Assembly (NCBI RefSeq): GCF_030848945.1 | Contig: NZ_JANHAX010000001.1 | Location: 372,001 to 436,000 of the forward strand | From: Marimonas arenosa | Lineage (GTDB): Bacteria; Pseudomonadota; Alphaproteobacteria; Rhodobacterales; Rhodobacteraceae | Length of the DNA: 64,000 nt | Direction: 5' to 3' | Part shown: piece by piece, positions 1 through 6,551 of the stretch | Layout of the letters: every line of letters starts with the position of its first letter | Position numbering within the stretch: the stretch's first letter is position 1 | Notes under the pieces: model-generated | What the model was told of the DNA's origin: nothing | What the model saw: the letters and a program-made list of their open reading frames with translations, nothing else | Database searches by the model: none | Program-made: the position numbers and the translations under genes

Positions 1-229
1 ATCGCAGCGGTCTGTTTGACGGTTTCTTCCAGTCAGTAGATCGCTAAGCGAGTGATCCTTTCCGAACAGGATGCAGGCATGCGCGTCAGGGGGATTGCAG
101 GCGTTTAGAGCCTAAAGGTCGGAAGTCTCCGAAACAGTCCCCGTCTTCTCCAAGAGGATCGCATCTTGAGAGGCAAGGCCTTCCAGAAAACAGCAACCCC
201 GTCGTTTTCCAGCACCGCAAAGAAGTTAG

Positions 230-244
230 TGGCGGACCCAAGAG
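230..244 (+). repeat. Left attachment repeat (att) of the tRNA-Arg element
   Basis: The 15-bp sequence TGGCGGACCCAAGAG is identical to 6382-6396, which is the 3' end of the intact tRNA-Arg gene including the CCA end, read on the plus strand. Direct repeats of a tRNA 3' end are the usual scar of tyrosine-recombinase integration. The 6.15 kb between the copies holds an integrase and phage-satellite-type genes. Confidence 0.85.
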
Positions 245-360
245 CCGCCATGCCTTGATCTGACAGCATCCTGCAAGATCCGATAATGCCCTATTATTTA
301 GAATATTTTGGTCTGGAACTGTCCGGCATGATCCACCATATTCCCATACAATCCACGTCT

Positions 361-382
361 ATGTGGGGGATATACTGGGGGA
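361..382 (+). promoter_or_regulatory. Putative integrase arm-type site, left arm
   Basis: Two heptamers TGGGGGA lie 12 bp apart (364-370 and 376-382) behind ATG, giving the pattern ATGTGGGGGA-N5-TGGGGGA. The same 22-bp pattern occurs at 6303-6324 and, on the minus strand, at 45341-45320. This copy abuts the TTG start of the integrase gene, so integrase binding here could also repress its own promoter. The binding role is inferred. Confidence 0.6.
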
Positions 383-1657
383 TTGAATATGGAAGCAAGA
401 GGTGCGCGAAAGCCTGAGAAGGCGCTGACCACACGCTTCGTCGAAACCGTGAGCGCGCCGGGCAAATACTTCGATGGCCACGGGCTGTTTCTCCGCGTCC
501 GGCCCAACGGCGGCAAGCAGTGGGTGCAGCGCATCACTATCCGCGGCAAGCGATGTGAACTTGGTCTGGGCAGCCCCCCCGCCGTGCCGTTGGCCAAGGC
601 GCGCCAGATTTCCTTGGAGAACCGGGGCATAGCGATGCTGGGGGGCGATCCGCTTCAAGATAAGCGCGAGGCTGCCGCCGAACTGCGCTTTGAGCAAGCG
701 GTGGAGATGTATCTGTCCGCCAAGCTGTCGGAGTTTCAGAATGAAAAGCACCGCAAACAGTGGCGCTCTACGCTGGAGACCTACGCCCTACCCGTGCTGG
801 GTCCAAAGAAGGTCTCGGAAATCACTGTGCAGGACGTGCTGCGCGTGTTGGAGCCGATCTGGCTGACCAAGACCGAGACGGCGAAGCGGCTCCGCGGGCG
901 AATTGAAAACGTGCTGTCATGGGCGACGGTGGCGGGCCACCGCGCGGGTGACAATCCGGCCCGGTGGAAAGGCAACCTTTCTGAGATCCTGCCGAAGCCA
1001 ACCAAAGTAGCGAAGGCCGTCAATCAGCCTGCGCTGGCGCTGAGCGATGTTCCCCGCTGGTGGGTCGACCTGTCCGCCCGTGACGGCATGGGAGCTCAGG
1101 CGCTGGCGTTCCTCATGCTGACGGCTGCTCGCTCCGGCGAGGTCCGCGGCATGACCTGGGGTGAAGTCGACCTTGAGGCGGGTCTCTGGACGGTTCCCGC
1201 CCCCCGCATGAAGAACAGCCGAGAGCACCGCGTGCCCCTGTCACCGCAAGCGACGGCGCTGCTGGAGGGGCTGCCGCGCATGGCCGGGTCTCCATACGTG
1301 TTTTTTGCTCCGCGCGGCGGCATGCTGTCGGACATGAGCGTTTCCGCCGTCATGCGGCGCATGCACGAGGCGCAGGTCAAGTCGGGCGATCCGGGCTATC
1401 TGGACCCACGCAGCAAGCGCCCAGTGGTGCCGCACGGGCTCCGCTCGACATTCCGGCAATGGGCGGCGGAGCGTGGCTATCCTCGCGACATGGCAGAAAT
1501 TGCGCTGGCGCACTGGATCGGCTCCGAGGTGGAGCGCGCCTATCAGCGTGCCGATATGCTGGAGCGGCGGCGCGACATGATGGTGGCGTGGGCGGCGTTC
1601 TTGCGTGGCGAGGAATCCGAGGGCGTTGTGGCGCTTTTTTCAGGAGCCGAAGCATGA
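383..1657 (+). CDS. int: Tyrosine recombinase (phage/island integrase, DUF4102 type)
   Basis: The 424-residue protein has the architecture of P4-like integrases. An N-terminal arm-binding domain (about residues 10-95, with the family-typical DGHGLFLRVRPNGGKQW) is followed by a core-binding SAM-like domain (about 105-200) and a catalytic domain. Catalytic features visible are the first Arg in LTAARSGEVRGMTW, the box PHGLRSTFRQWAAE (His and Arg) and the C-terminal Tyr in VERAYQRAD. It would excise and integrate the element at tRNA-Arg. TTG at 383 or ATG at 389 may be the start; neither has a clear ribosome site. The gene lies at the end away from the intact tRNA and reads inward, toward the tRNA. 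Confidence 0.93.
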   Translation: MNMEARGARKPEKALTTRFVETVSAPGKYFDGHGLFLRVRPNGGKQWVQRITIRGKRCELGLGSPPAVPLAKARQISLENRGIAMLGGDPLQDKREAAAELRFEQAVEMYLSAKLSEFQNEKHRKQWRSTLETYALPVLGPKKVSEITVQDVLRVLEPIWLTKTETAKRLRGRIENVLSWATVAGHRAGDNPARWKGNLSEILPKPTKVAKAVNQPALALSDVPRWWVDLSARDGMGAQALAFLMLTAARSGEVRGMTWGEVDLEAGLWTVPAPRMKNSREHRVPLSPQATALLEGLPRMAGSPYVFFAPRGGMLSDMSVSAVMRRMHEAQVKSGDPGYLDPRSKRPVVPHGLRSTFRQWAAERGYPRDMAEIALAHWIGSEVERAYQRADMLERRRDMMVAWAAFLRGEESEGVVALFSGAEA

Positions 1658-1690
1658 AATCGGCAAAAAAGGTCGGTATTTGGTCCGGGA

Positions 1691-2029
1691 GTGTATTCCA
1701 TGCAATCAGATAACGTCACGGCTGCCAGAGATTGGGCAAATGGATACGTGCAAAACCTTGCTCCACAATTGGATGATCTGCTCGGTCCCGCAAGCTGGTA
1801 CAAACGAGAACACATGCAGGAAGCGTTGGGGATATCGGAAGAAAACGGCGTTTACACCGTTCCGTTTGTTGCCGCCCACGCACTGCGCGAACAGGCACAA
1901 ACTGACAAGGCTGCGCACAGTCTAGCCAGCCGCATCGTCGAGCAAAACCGGTCTCGAAGCGCGTCTATTCCCGAGCCGCTCGAGGATATCGCAAGTGGTC
2001 GACTGCCTCGACCGAAAAAAGAGGAATGA
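1691..2029 (+). CDS. Hypothetical protein of the tRNA-Arg element
   Basis: This encodes 112 residues from GTG 1691, or 109 from ATG 1700. I do not recognise a family. The protein is hydrophilic, with a central stretch SWYKREHMQEALGIS and a basic, proline-containing tail ending RPKKEE. It has no signal peptide or membrane segment. It starts about 30 bp after the integrase and overlaps the next gene by the sequence ATGA, so the two are probably translated together. Its position between integrase and AlpA is where satellites often carry small regulators, but no helix-turn-helix is evident. Confidence 0.6.
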   Translation: MYSMQSDNVTAARDWANGYVQNLAPQLDDLLGPASWYKREHMQEALGISEENGVYTVPFVAAHALREQAQTDKAAHSLASRIVEQNRSRSASIPEPLEDIASGRLPRPKKEE

Positions 2030-2244
2030 CTGGTGCAGAACACGGCGTGCGAGACCTGATTTTCAAGGTTATGGCGGTAACGCTGCAGAAGGAATTTGAC
2101 CTTCCGCTTGGGCGGAACGACGAGAAGACAGGCTCCGGAGAACGCATCTCTGCGTGCGAGATCATTCACGATGCCTTTCGGGGGATTGGGCGGCATGTGC
2201 CCGACGACCGATCTATCGAAAAAGCGATCCGGAGATGTTCGTAA
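2026..2244 (+). CDS. Small hypothetical protein, overlaps the previous gene
   Basis: This encodes 72 residues. The start is chosen by the ATGA overlap with the upstream stop and a good ribosome site (AAAAGAGGA) just before ATG 2026. The sequence is a charged soluble protein with no recognised domain. After its stop, 2245-2359 is a non-coding gap that should contain the alpA promoter. The gene is supported mainly by the coupling and the ribosome site. Confidence 0.5.
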   Translation: MTGAEHGVRDLIFKVMAVTLQKEFDLPLGRNDEKTGSGERISACEIIHDAFRGIGRHVPDDRSIEKAIRRCS

Positions 2245-2359
2245 CCACCGTAGCAGTCGCCCCATGAATTTTGTCCCATGAACCTGTGTAAGTCGCCGTT
2301 GATGATTTCCACCAGGCGCCACGGAAATCCCGCTGTGGCCAGATTACAAAGGAAATCAC

Positions 2360-2545
2360 ATGGCCGACACTCTGCTACGGCGTCCCGAGGTAGAAGCCCG
2401 CACCGGGTTGTCCCGCTCGACGCTTTACGTTTGGATGAAACGAGGGGAGTTCCCCCAGCCGGTGAGGCTTGGCGCCCGCCTCGTGGCGTGGCGCGAGAGC
2501 GATGTCACGGCGTGGCTGGAAAGCCGCGAAATCCGGGTGGCTTGA
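2360..2545 (+). CDS. alpA: AlpA family helix-turn-helix regulator / excisionase-like protein
   Basis: This 61-residue protein is a complete AlpA-type winged helix. The motif RRPEVEARTGLSRSTLYVWM forms the helix-turn-helix, followed by the typical FPQPVRLGARLVAWRESDV wing and the W of the AWLESR end. Members of this family activate integrase or excision genes in P4-like elements and in Gram-negative phage satellites. The ribosome site AAAGGA lies 7-12 bp before ATG. The following gene begins 1 bp after the stop, so it is the first of a tight set alpA-hypothetical-primase. Confidence 0.88.
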   Translation: MADTLLRRPEVEARTGLSRSTLYVWMKRGEFPQPVRLGARLVAWRESDVTAWLESREIRVA

Positions 2546-2546
2546 G

Positions 2547-2930
2547 ATGGGCGGCCCGAACGAAGCGACCCGGAACCTGCACAAACAGGAACCGGGCCGG
2601 GGATGTCGTATCAGGGATGAACTTAACGACCTAAAAAAAGTAACAGCGCCCCCGGAAAAAAGCCAGACCCGAGAGACCTCGGATGATTATGCGAAAGTTG
2701 TTGTGCAGCTGTGCCCCCGCCACCGGGTGATCGTCTGCAAAGATGGAATCCAGTGGGTTTTGCAAAAACGGGACGGTGAGAGGGCCGGCCGGCCGCGATG
2801 GACCGGCCTCAGCTACCACCTGACCCGAGACAGCCTCATCCGAGCCTGCCGGCGGTTGTGTGGGCCCTGCGACCCGTTGGCTTTGCAACGGCTGTCAGAG
2901 CTGCCCGAAAAGTTTCCGGTGAAATCATGA
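2547..2930 (+). CDS. Hypothetical protein between alpA and primase
   Basis: This encodes 127 residues. I place the start at ATG 2547, directly after the alpA stop, rather than at an upstream in-frame start that would overlap alpA. The N-terminal half is charged. The C-terminal half has the block VIVCKDGIQWVLQKRDGE followed by RPRWTGLSYHLTRDSLIR and a Cys-containing segment. A similar block occurs, from memory, in small proteins of alphaproteobacterial integrative elements. Its function is unknown. It overlaps the primase start by ATGA, which suggests translational coupling. Confidence 0.6.
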   Translation: MGGPNEATRNLHKQEPGRGCRIRDELNDLKKVTAPPEKSQTRETSDDYAKVVVQLCPRHRVIVCKDGIQWVLQKRDGERAGRPRWTGLSYHLTRDSLIRACRRLCGPCDPLALQRLSELPEKFPVKS

Positions 2931-4012
2931 GGGCTGCGTCAGCTGAACCAGTTCCCCGCGACGAAATCTTGGCCGAGATTTCGCGCCTGTACGAACACGG
3001 GTTTTCGCTCATTCCTCTCGGCGGTGTTGACGGCAAGAACCCCGTGGTCAAGTTCGGGAATCGCAATCGCCTGCCCGTAGACATGGTCTTGGAAAAGGTC
3101 CGAACCGGTAAAGCAACAGGCTACGGCATCCGGTTAGGCGGACTGCTGGTTCTCGACATCGACTCGACCGATCCTGCCATCGTGCGGCAACTGGAACAGC
3201 ACTTCGGCGAGACACCCGTCAAGACCCGGACACCCAGTGGCGGAATGCACCTGCTTTATCGGTACGACGGCACAGGCGCTATCAACCTCAAGAAAGAGGG
3301 ATTGCCCGTGGATGTGAAGTTCGGGCGAAATCAGTACGTGGTCGGCGCGCAATCTCGACGCCCTGATGGGGCGACATACATGCCGGTCGGAGTCCAGTTA
3401 GAGTGGGCCGCCCTGCCTTTTATCCAACTCGACGATGCTGATGTTTTCCCGAGCAGCCCGAGTGTCGAGCCACAACAGTTGACCATTCCGAACCGTGTGC
3501 CAGTTGGGCATCGCCACTACCATCTGCTTTCTGTGGGCAGAAACCTCGTTACCGAGGTTGGATCAAGTGATGAACTCATTCAGCGGCTCAAGCATGAGCG
3601 AGACACCCGATGTGCCGTGCCTGAATCGAAATCAGATCAAGAAATCGAGAAGTTGGCTGACTGGTGGTGGCAAAACCGCTGCGGCAACAGAATTTACACG
3701 GGACGAAACAGCGAGTTCCGGGTGTCCCGTATTGCGCTCGACCTCCTGCAAGGCAACGCCGACGCGGAACACCTGTATGTCAGGCTCATCAGTGCTCATG
3801 GCCACACCCCCGGAAAAAAATTCGCCATAAACCACGCGGCCATGAAGGAAGCCGGGCTTACTGACCTCAGCCGAGACAGATTCCATCGGGCACGGGACAA
3901 GCTTGTTGAGGTTGGCCTTCTCGAAAAAGCTGAGAACCACGTTGGCGGAAAACGGATGCGGCAATACAGGCTCCTAAGACCGCTGCCTTCTCCAAATGAT
4001 TTGCCCGAATAA
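2927..4012 (+). CDS. Primase-polymerase (bifunctional prim-pol domain) with C-terminal winged helix
   Basis: The 361-residue protein has an N-terminal archaeo-eukaryotic-type primase/polymerase fold (about 15-160). It shows the metal motif LDID (D77, D79), TPSGGMH (102-108), VDVKF (D129) and the GRNQYVVGAQ strand. The C-terminal part (about 285-350) looks like a winged helix (LSRDRFHRARDKLVEVGLLEK). No Walker A helicase motif is present, so it lacks the helicase half found in larger rep proteins. It would prime replication of the excised element. ATG 2927 overlaps the upstream stop by ATGA; in-frame starts further upstream would read through the preceding gene. Confidence 0.85.
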   Translation: MRAASAEPVPRDEILAEISRLYEHGFSLIPLGGVDGKNPVVKFGNRNRLPVDMVLEKVRTGKATGYGIRLGGLLVLDIDSTDPAIVRQLEQHFGETPVKTRTPSGGMHLLYRYDGTGAINLKKEGLPVDVKFGRNQYVVGAQSRRPDGATYMPVGVQLEWAALPFIQLDDADVFPSSPSVEPQQLTIPNRVPVGHRHYHLLSVGRNLVTEVGSSDELIQRLKHERDTRCAVPESKSDQEIEKLADWWWQNRCGNRIYTGRNSEFRVSRIALDLLQGNADAEHLYVRLISAHGHTPGKKFAINHAAMKEAGLTDLSRDRFHRARDKLVEVGLLEKAENHVGGKRMRQYRLLRPLPSPNDLPE

Positions 4013-4524
4013 ACCCTGCTGGGAAGGGGGGAAAGGGTCTATTAACTTACATATGTTGACGGGATTCCGTCTTTACGGCTTCAGGGCGGCTTGTCCCTAT
4101 TGGTAAAGTATCCAGTCTCGACCCTGGCACTCGAAAAAACCGCCGGCCGGGAGCCTCCCGCGCCGCTGAGGTGGTGAACCCCTGCGTAGATCGTTGCGCG
4201 GCTGGGCCGGCGCTTTCAGGCGCTCAGACGGCCTTCCGGTGCGCCGTTTGGGTAGCCGTAGGCAGATACGCAGACGGGGTACCTTCGGTAATCCGACAGA
4301 CCGGGACCGTACGCCCGGGGCACCCCCCTATTCCCGGCGCGCCTCAGGCTTGCACTGCACAGTATTTGGCGCGTTCAGATGCTGTTCTGGGCAATCCATC
4401 TTTGCTACCAGATGCGGCATCACGAACCTGCGCCACTTCGGCGGCCGCTTGTCGAATGTATTTTTTTTTTGCATGCTCGCCGCATATGGAAAAATAGATC
4501 TAAGAAGACGATGGAGCGGAAGGG
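4013..4524. other. Non-coding interval of the element; possible replication origin or structured RNA
   Basis: There are 512 bp without a convincing gene in an otherwise compact element. It opens with an AT-rich patch (about 4041-4062), continues with a GC-rich stretch rich in short dyads (for example TACC-TTC-GGTA near 4280), and ends with ten consecutive Ts at 4461-4470. Reading frames inside it show no protein-like composition. A position directly behind the primase fits an origin, but I see no clear iterons. Confidence 0.3.
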
Positions 4525-5535
4525 ATGCTGGCGTCACTGCGAATCATTGCCGGTTTTTTCTTTTGGCTCTCAATCCCCGCAGGGTCACTGCACGCGGCCG
4601 ACTTTCGCAAGGAGTGCTTGGCCTCTTATTGCGATGTCTTGCTCTATGGAGCCATCCAAGAGGGCGACGCAAAGAAGTTCAGGGATTTCGTTTCCGGCAT
4701 CGTTCGGCATGACCAGCTCGTCAACAAGCTGTTACTGATGTCGCCCGGGGGACTGGTCGATGAGGCGATTAGTATTGGACGCATTGTTCGCAAAGGTCTG
4801 ATCGAAACGTGGGCCCCGCATCCCGTGCTTTATTTCCCATTTGATGTCAGCGGACTTACAGACGCTCAGATACGGGCCCGCTGTGTCGTCGATGAATGCT
4901 ATTGGGTTATGTATTTTGAAGCACATAGGTTTGGCGGGCCCTATACCAATTCGGCAGAGGCATCGGCCAGTAAGTTCAGCAATTACAGTGAAGTCAAAGG
5001 AGCATTTGTCGACGAAAACACGATATGCGCCTCTGCATGCGCGTTGATTGCTCTTGCCGGAGTTGACAGAAGAGGGATGATCGGTCTTCACCACATTTCT
5101 ATTCGTTCCAACGATCTCGACTATTTCGACCTTGAGCGTCGACTAACCGGCGGGACTTCTATATTAGAGGAATACCTTCGTGAAATGCGTATACCGCAAG
5201 CGGTTATCGACAGGGTGTTTTCGACGGGTTCTGGCAGCATTGACGGGTTATGGCTGGGTCGGGATTTACCCGGAAAGGATTCGATATTTCTAGAGTTTTT
5301 AAACAGCAAATGCACGCCATTTACAGATGAAGAGTACTCGCGCCTAACCGACCTCGAATTTCTCAGGGACTTTGGCTTTTTCCTGGATGACAACGGCAAC
5401 CTGGTTTCCCGTAAATTCACGCGCACGGATAACGAGCAACTTGCCAGCCTAGAGACGCGAAAAGATGAGTGGCATTCATGCACTTTTGACGTCAAAACAG
5501 AAGCTCGAAAAAAAGCCCAAGCGAGGCTCAGATAG
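4525..5535 (+). CDS. Secreted ClpP/crotonase-like protein (COG3904-like), element cargo
   Basis: This encodes 336 residues with an N-terminal signal peptide (hydrophobic 5-20, likely cleavage near residue 24-25 after SLHA). The core has the clan signatures of ClpP-like periplasmic proteins. These are SPGG at 73-76 within LMSPGGLVDEAISIGRIVRK, then ICASACALIALAG with Ser170 in the nucleophile-elbow position, then GMIGLHH with His189/190 where ClpP-type enzymes keep the catalytic His. It is probably a periplasmic serine hydrolase or peptidase; its substrate is unknown. Base composition is more AT-rich than the core genes. It sits between the primase and terminase genes, the usual slot for cargo. 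The region after residue 240 matches nothing I recognise. Confidence 0.7.
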   Translation: MLASLRIIAGFFFWLSIPAGSLHAADFRKECLASYCDVLLYGAIQEGDAKKFRDFVSGIVRHDQLVNKLLLMSPGGLVDEAISIGRIVRKGLIETWAPHPVLYFPFDVSGLTDAQIRARCVVDECYWVMYFEAHRFGGPYTNSAEASASKFSNYSEVKGAFVDENTICASACALIALAGVDRRGMIGLHHISIRSNDLDYFDLERRLTGGTSILEEYLREMRIPQAVIDRVFSTGSGSIDGLWLGRDLPGKDSIFLEFLNSKCTPFTDEEYSRLTDLEFLRDFGFFLDDNGNLVSRKFTRTDNEQLASLETRKDEWHSCTFDVKTEARKKAQARLR

Positions 5536-5599
5536 CGCTTCAGCGTCAACCGTAAAGCGGCGTTCCGTGAAGACGTAGATACGGTGAGGTCGCCGAATA

Positions 5600-5641
5600 T
5601 GAGCCCACAAGGCAAAGAAGTTATAGCGCATCAGAAATCTG
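5600..5641 (+). promoter_or_regulatory. Palindrome before the terminase-like gene
   Basis: The inverted repeat CATCAG-AAAT-CTGATG lies immediately upstream of the ATG at 5642. A comparable dyad, GTCAG-GTTTT-CTGAC, precedes the terminase relic at 55879. The shared placement suggests an operator or a translational hairpin controlling terS. No regulator can be assigned. Confidence 0.4.
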
Positions 5642-6166
5642 ATGTATGATGCCACCATGACCGAGTGGAACGAAGCGACGGGAACTACTACCGCCTGCAA
5701 GGCATCTGCCCCGGTCTGGTCGGGCCTGACGGAAAAGCAGGAACGCTTCGCGCTCCGAGTCTCCGAGGGTATGAACTTCAGTGCCGCGTACCGCGAGAGC
5801 TACGACACGTCGGGTATGTCACAGCCGTCGGTGTGGCGAGAGGCCCATCGTTTGAGCCGAAACGACAAGGTTGCCATGCGCATCGCCGAACTGGTTGCCG
5901 TCCGGGAAGAAGAAGAACACCTTCAGTCCCGTATACGGGCCTACAGGGTAACTGCCCATCTGGAAGAAATGATGCGAACCGCCAAATCTGAGTCGGCGCG
6001 GCTTCGGGCAGCCGAACTTCTCGGCAAAACCGTTGGATTGTTTATCGACAAGACCGAGGTCAAAGACGCACGTGAACCAACGATTGCTGAACTCGAGGAA
6101 AAGCTGAAGAAGCGGCTGAAGTCCCTGAAACCCGTGAATCCGATGGAAGGGCACCCCAAGGATTAG
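5642..6166 (+). CDS. terS: Terminase small-subunit-like protein
   Basis: The 174-residue protein has the pattern of phage terminase small subunits. LTEKQERFALRVSEGMNFSAAYR at about 29-51 is the DNA-binding helix-turn-helix entry (the family form is roughly LT.KQ..F...Y..G.N...AY). A further helical segment with NDKVAMRIAELVAVREEEE follows, then a coiled coil and a basic tail. There is no large-subunit gene in the element. In phage satellites a solitary TerS redirects the helper phage's packaging motor, which is the likely role here, by inference. It is the gene nearest the tRNA and reads toward it. The first 27 residues are closely related to the truncated copy at 55879. ATG 5657 is an alternative start. 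Confidence 0.75.
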   Translation: MYDATMTEWNEATGTTTACKASAPVWSGLTEKQERFALRVSEGMNFSAAYRESYDTSGMSQPSVWREAHRLSRNDKVAMRIAELVAVREEEEHLQSRIRAYRVTAHLEEMMRTAKSESARLRAAELLGKTVGLFIDKTEVKDAREPTIAELEEKLKKRLKSLKPVNPMEGHPKD

Positions 6167-6302
6167 AGAGAAAACAGGGGGTTTTCCGGCTTTTCTCGGT
6201 ATGGAGGGGGGGAGGCCAATCAAAGTTCGCGTTCGAAAAGGTCTTCAGGAAATAGAAAACCAGTCTGTTAGCATCCAGCACGTTCCGGAGCGATCCAGGT
6301 CC

Positions 6303-6324
6303 ATGTGGGGGACCAACTGGGGGG
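6303..6324 (+). promoter_or_regulatory. Putative integrase arm-type site, right arm
   Basis: The pattern is ATGTGGGGGA-N5-TGGGGGG, with the two G-rich heptamers 12 bp apart as at 361-382. It ends 57 bp before the 3' end of tRNA-Arg. If the element circularises, this site and the left one flank the 15-bp core in the same orientation, as arm sites of a lambda-type attP do. Confidence 0.6.
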
Positions 6325-6381
6325 CACCAGATCAAAAAACAGGAAATTCTGATGGATTTTCAGCACATTAGAATAAGTATA

Positions 6382-6458
6382 TGGCGGACCCAAGAGGATT
6401 CGAACCTCTGGCCTCTGCCTTCGGAGGGCAGCGCTCTATCCAGCTGAGCTATGGGTCC
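6382..6458 (-). tRNA. tRNA-Arg (anticodon CCG)
   Basis: The 77-nt tRNA includes an encoded CCA. It has acceptor stem GGACCCA/TGGGTCC, a D-arm with AGCTCAGCTGGATAGAGC, anticodon stem CTGCC/GGCAG with loop CTCCGAA (anticodon CCG, reading CGG), and a T-arm with GGTTCGAATCC. The 3' end is the attachment site of the element to its left, and the gene is left intact by the insertion. Confidence 0.96.
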
Positions 6459-6551
6459 GGCTCCCGCGCTCTATAGCTGCCTCGCCGACGTCCCGCAATC
6501 ATCAATTCGCTTTTCGCTGGACTTCGCCGGCCACCGTCGGAAGATGGCGCC

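Larger units (their letters stand above)
1..382. other. Left flank and left end of the tRNA-Arg element; no confident gene
   Basis: No complete gene is supported here. On the minus strand, about 110-273, there is a short reading frame beginning MLSDQGMAALGSATNFF. It resembles coding sequence but ends after about 54 codons. A frame change near 180 would continue it as LEGLASQDAILLEK, so it may be the end of a decayed host or element gene. The left attachment repeat (230-244) lies inside it. The stretch from 245 to 382 is AT-richer and should contain the integrase promoter and the left arm site at 361-382. Confidence 0.3.

Noticed and set aside
297..310. TTTAGAA followed by TAT-TTTGGTC as a possible third Irr box
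   Set aside because: Only the first half-site fits; the second half matches 3 of 7 bases.
4171..4712. Two overlapping frames after the primase gene
   Set aside because: No protein-like composition, no ribosome site, and one overlaps the ClpP-like gene; treated as non-coding.
230..6396. Complete prophage
   Set aside because: No portal, large terminase, capsid or tail genes; the element is too short.
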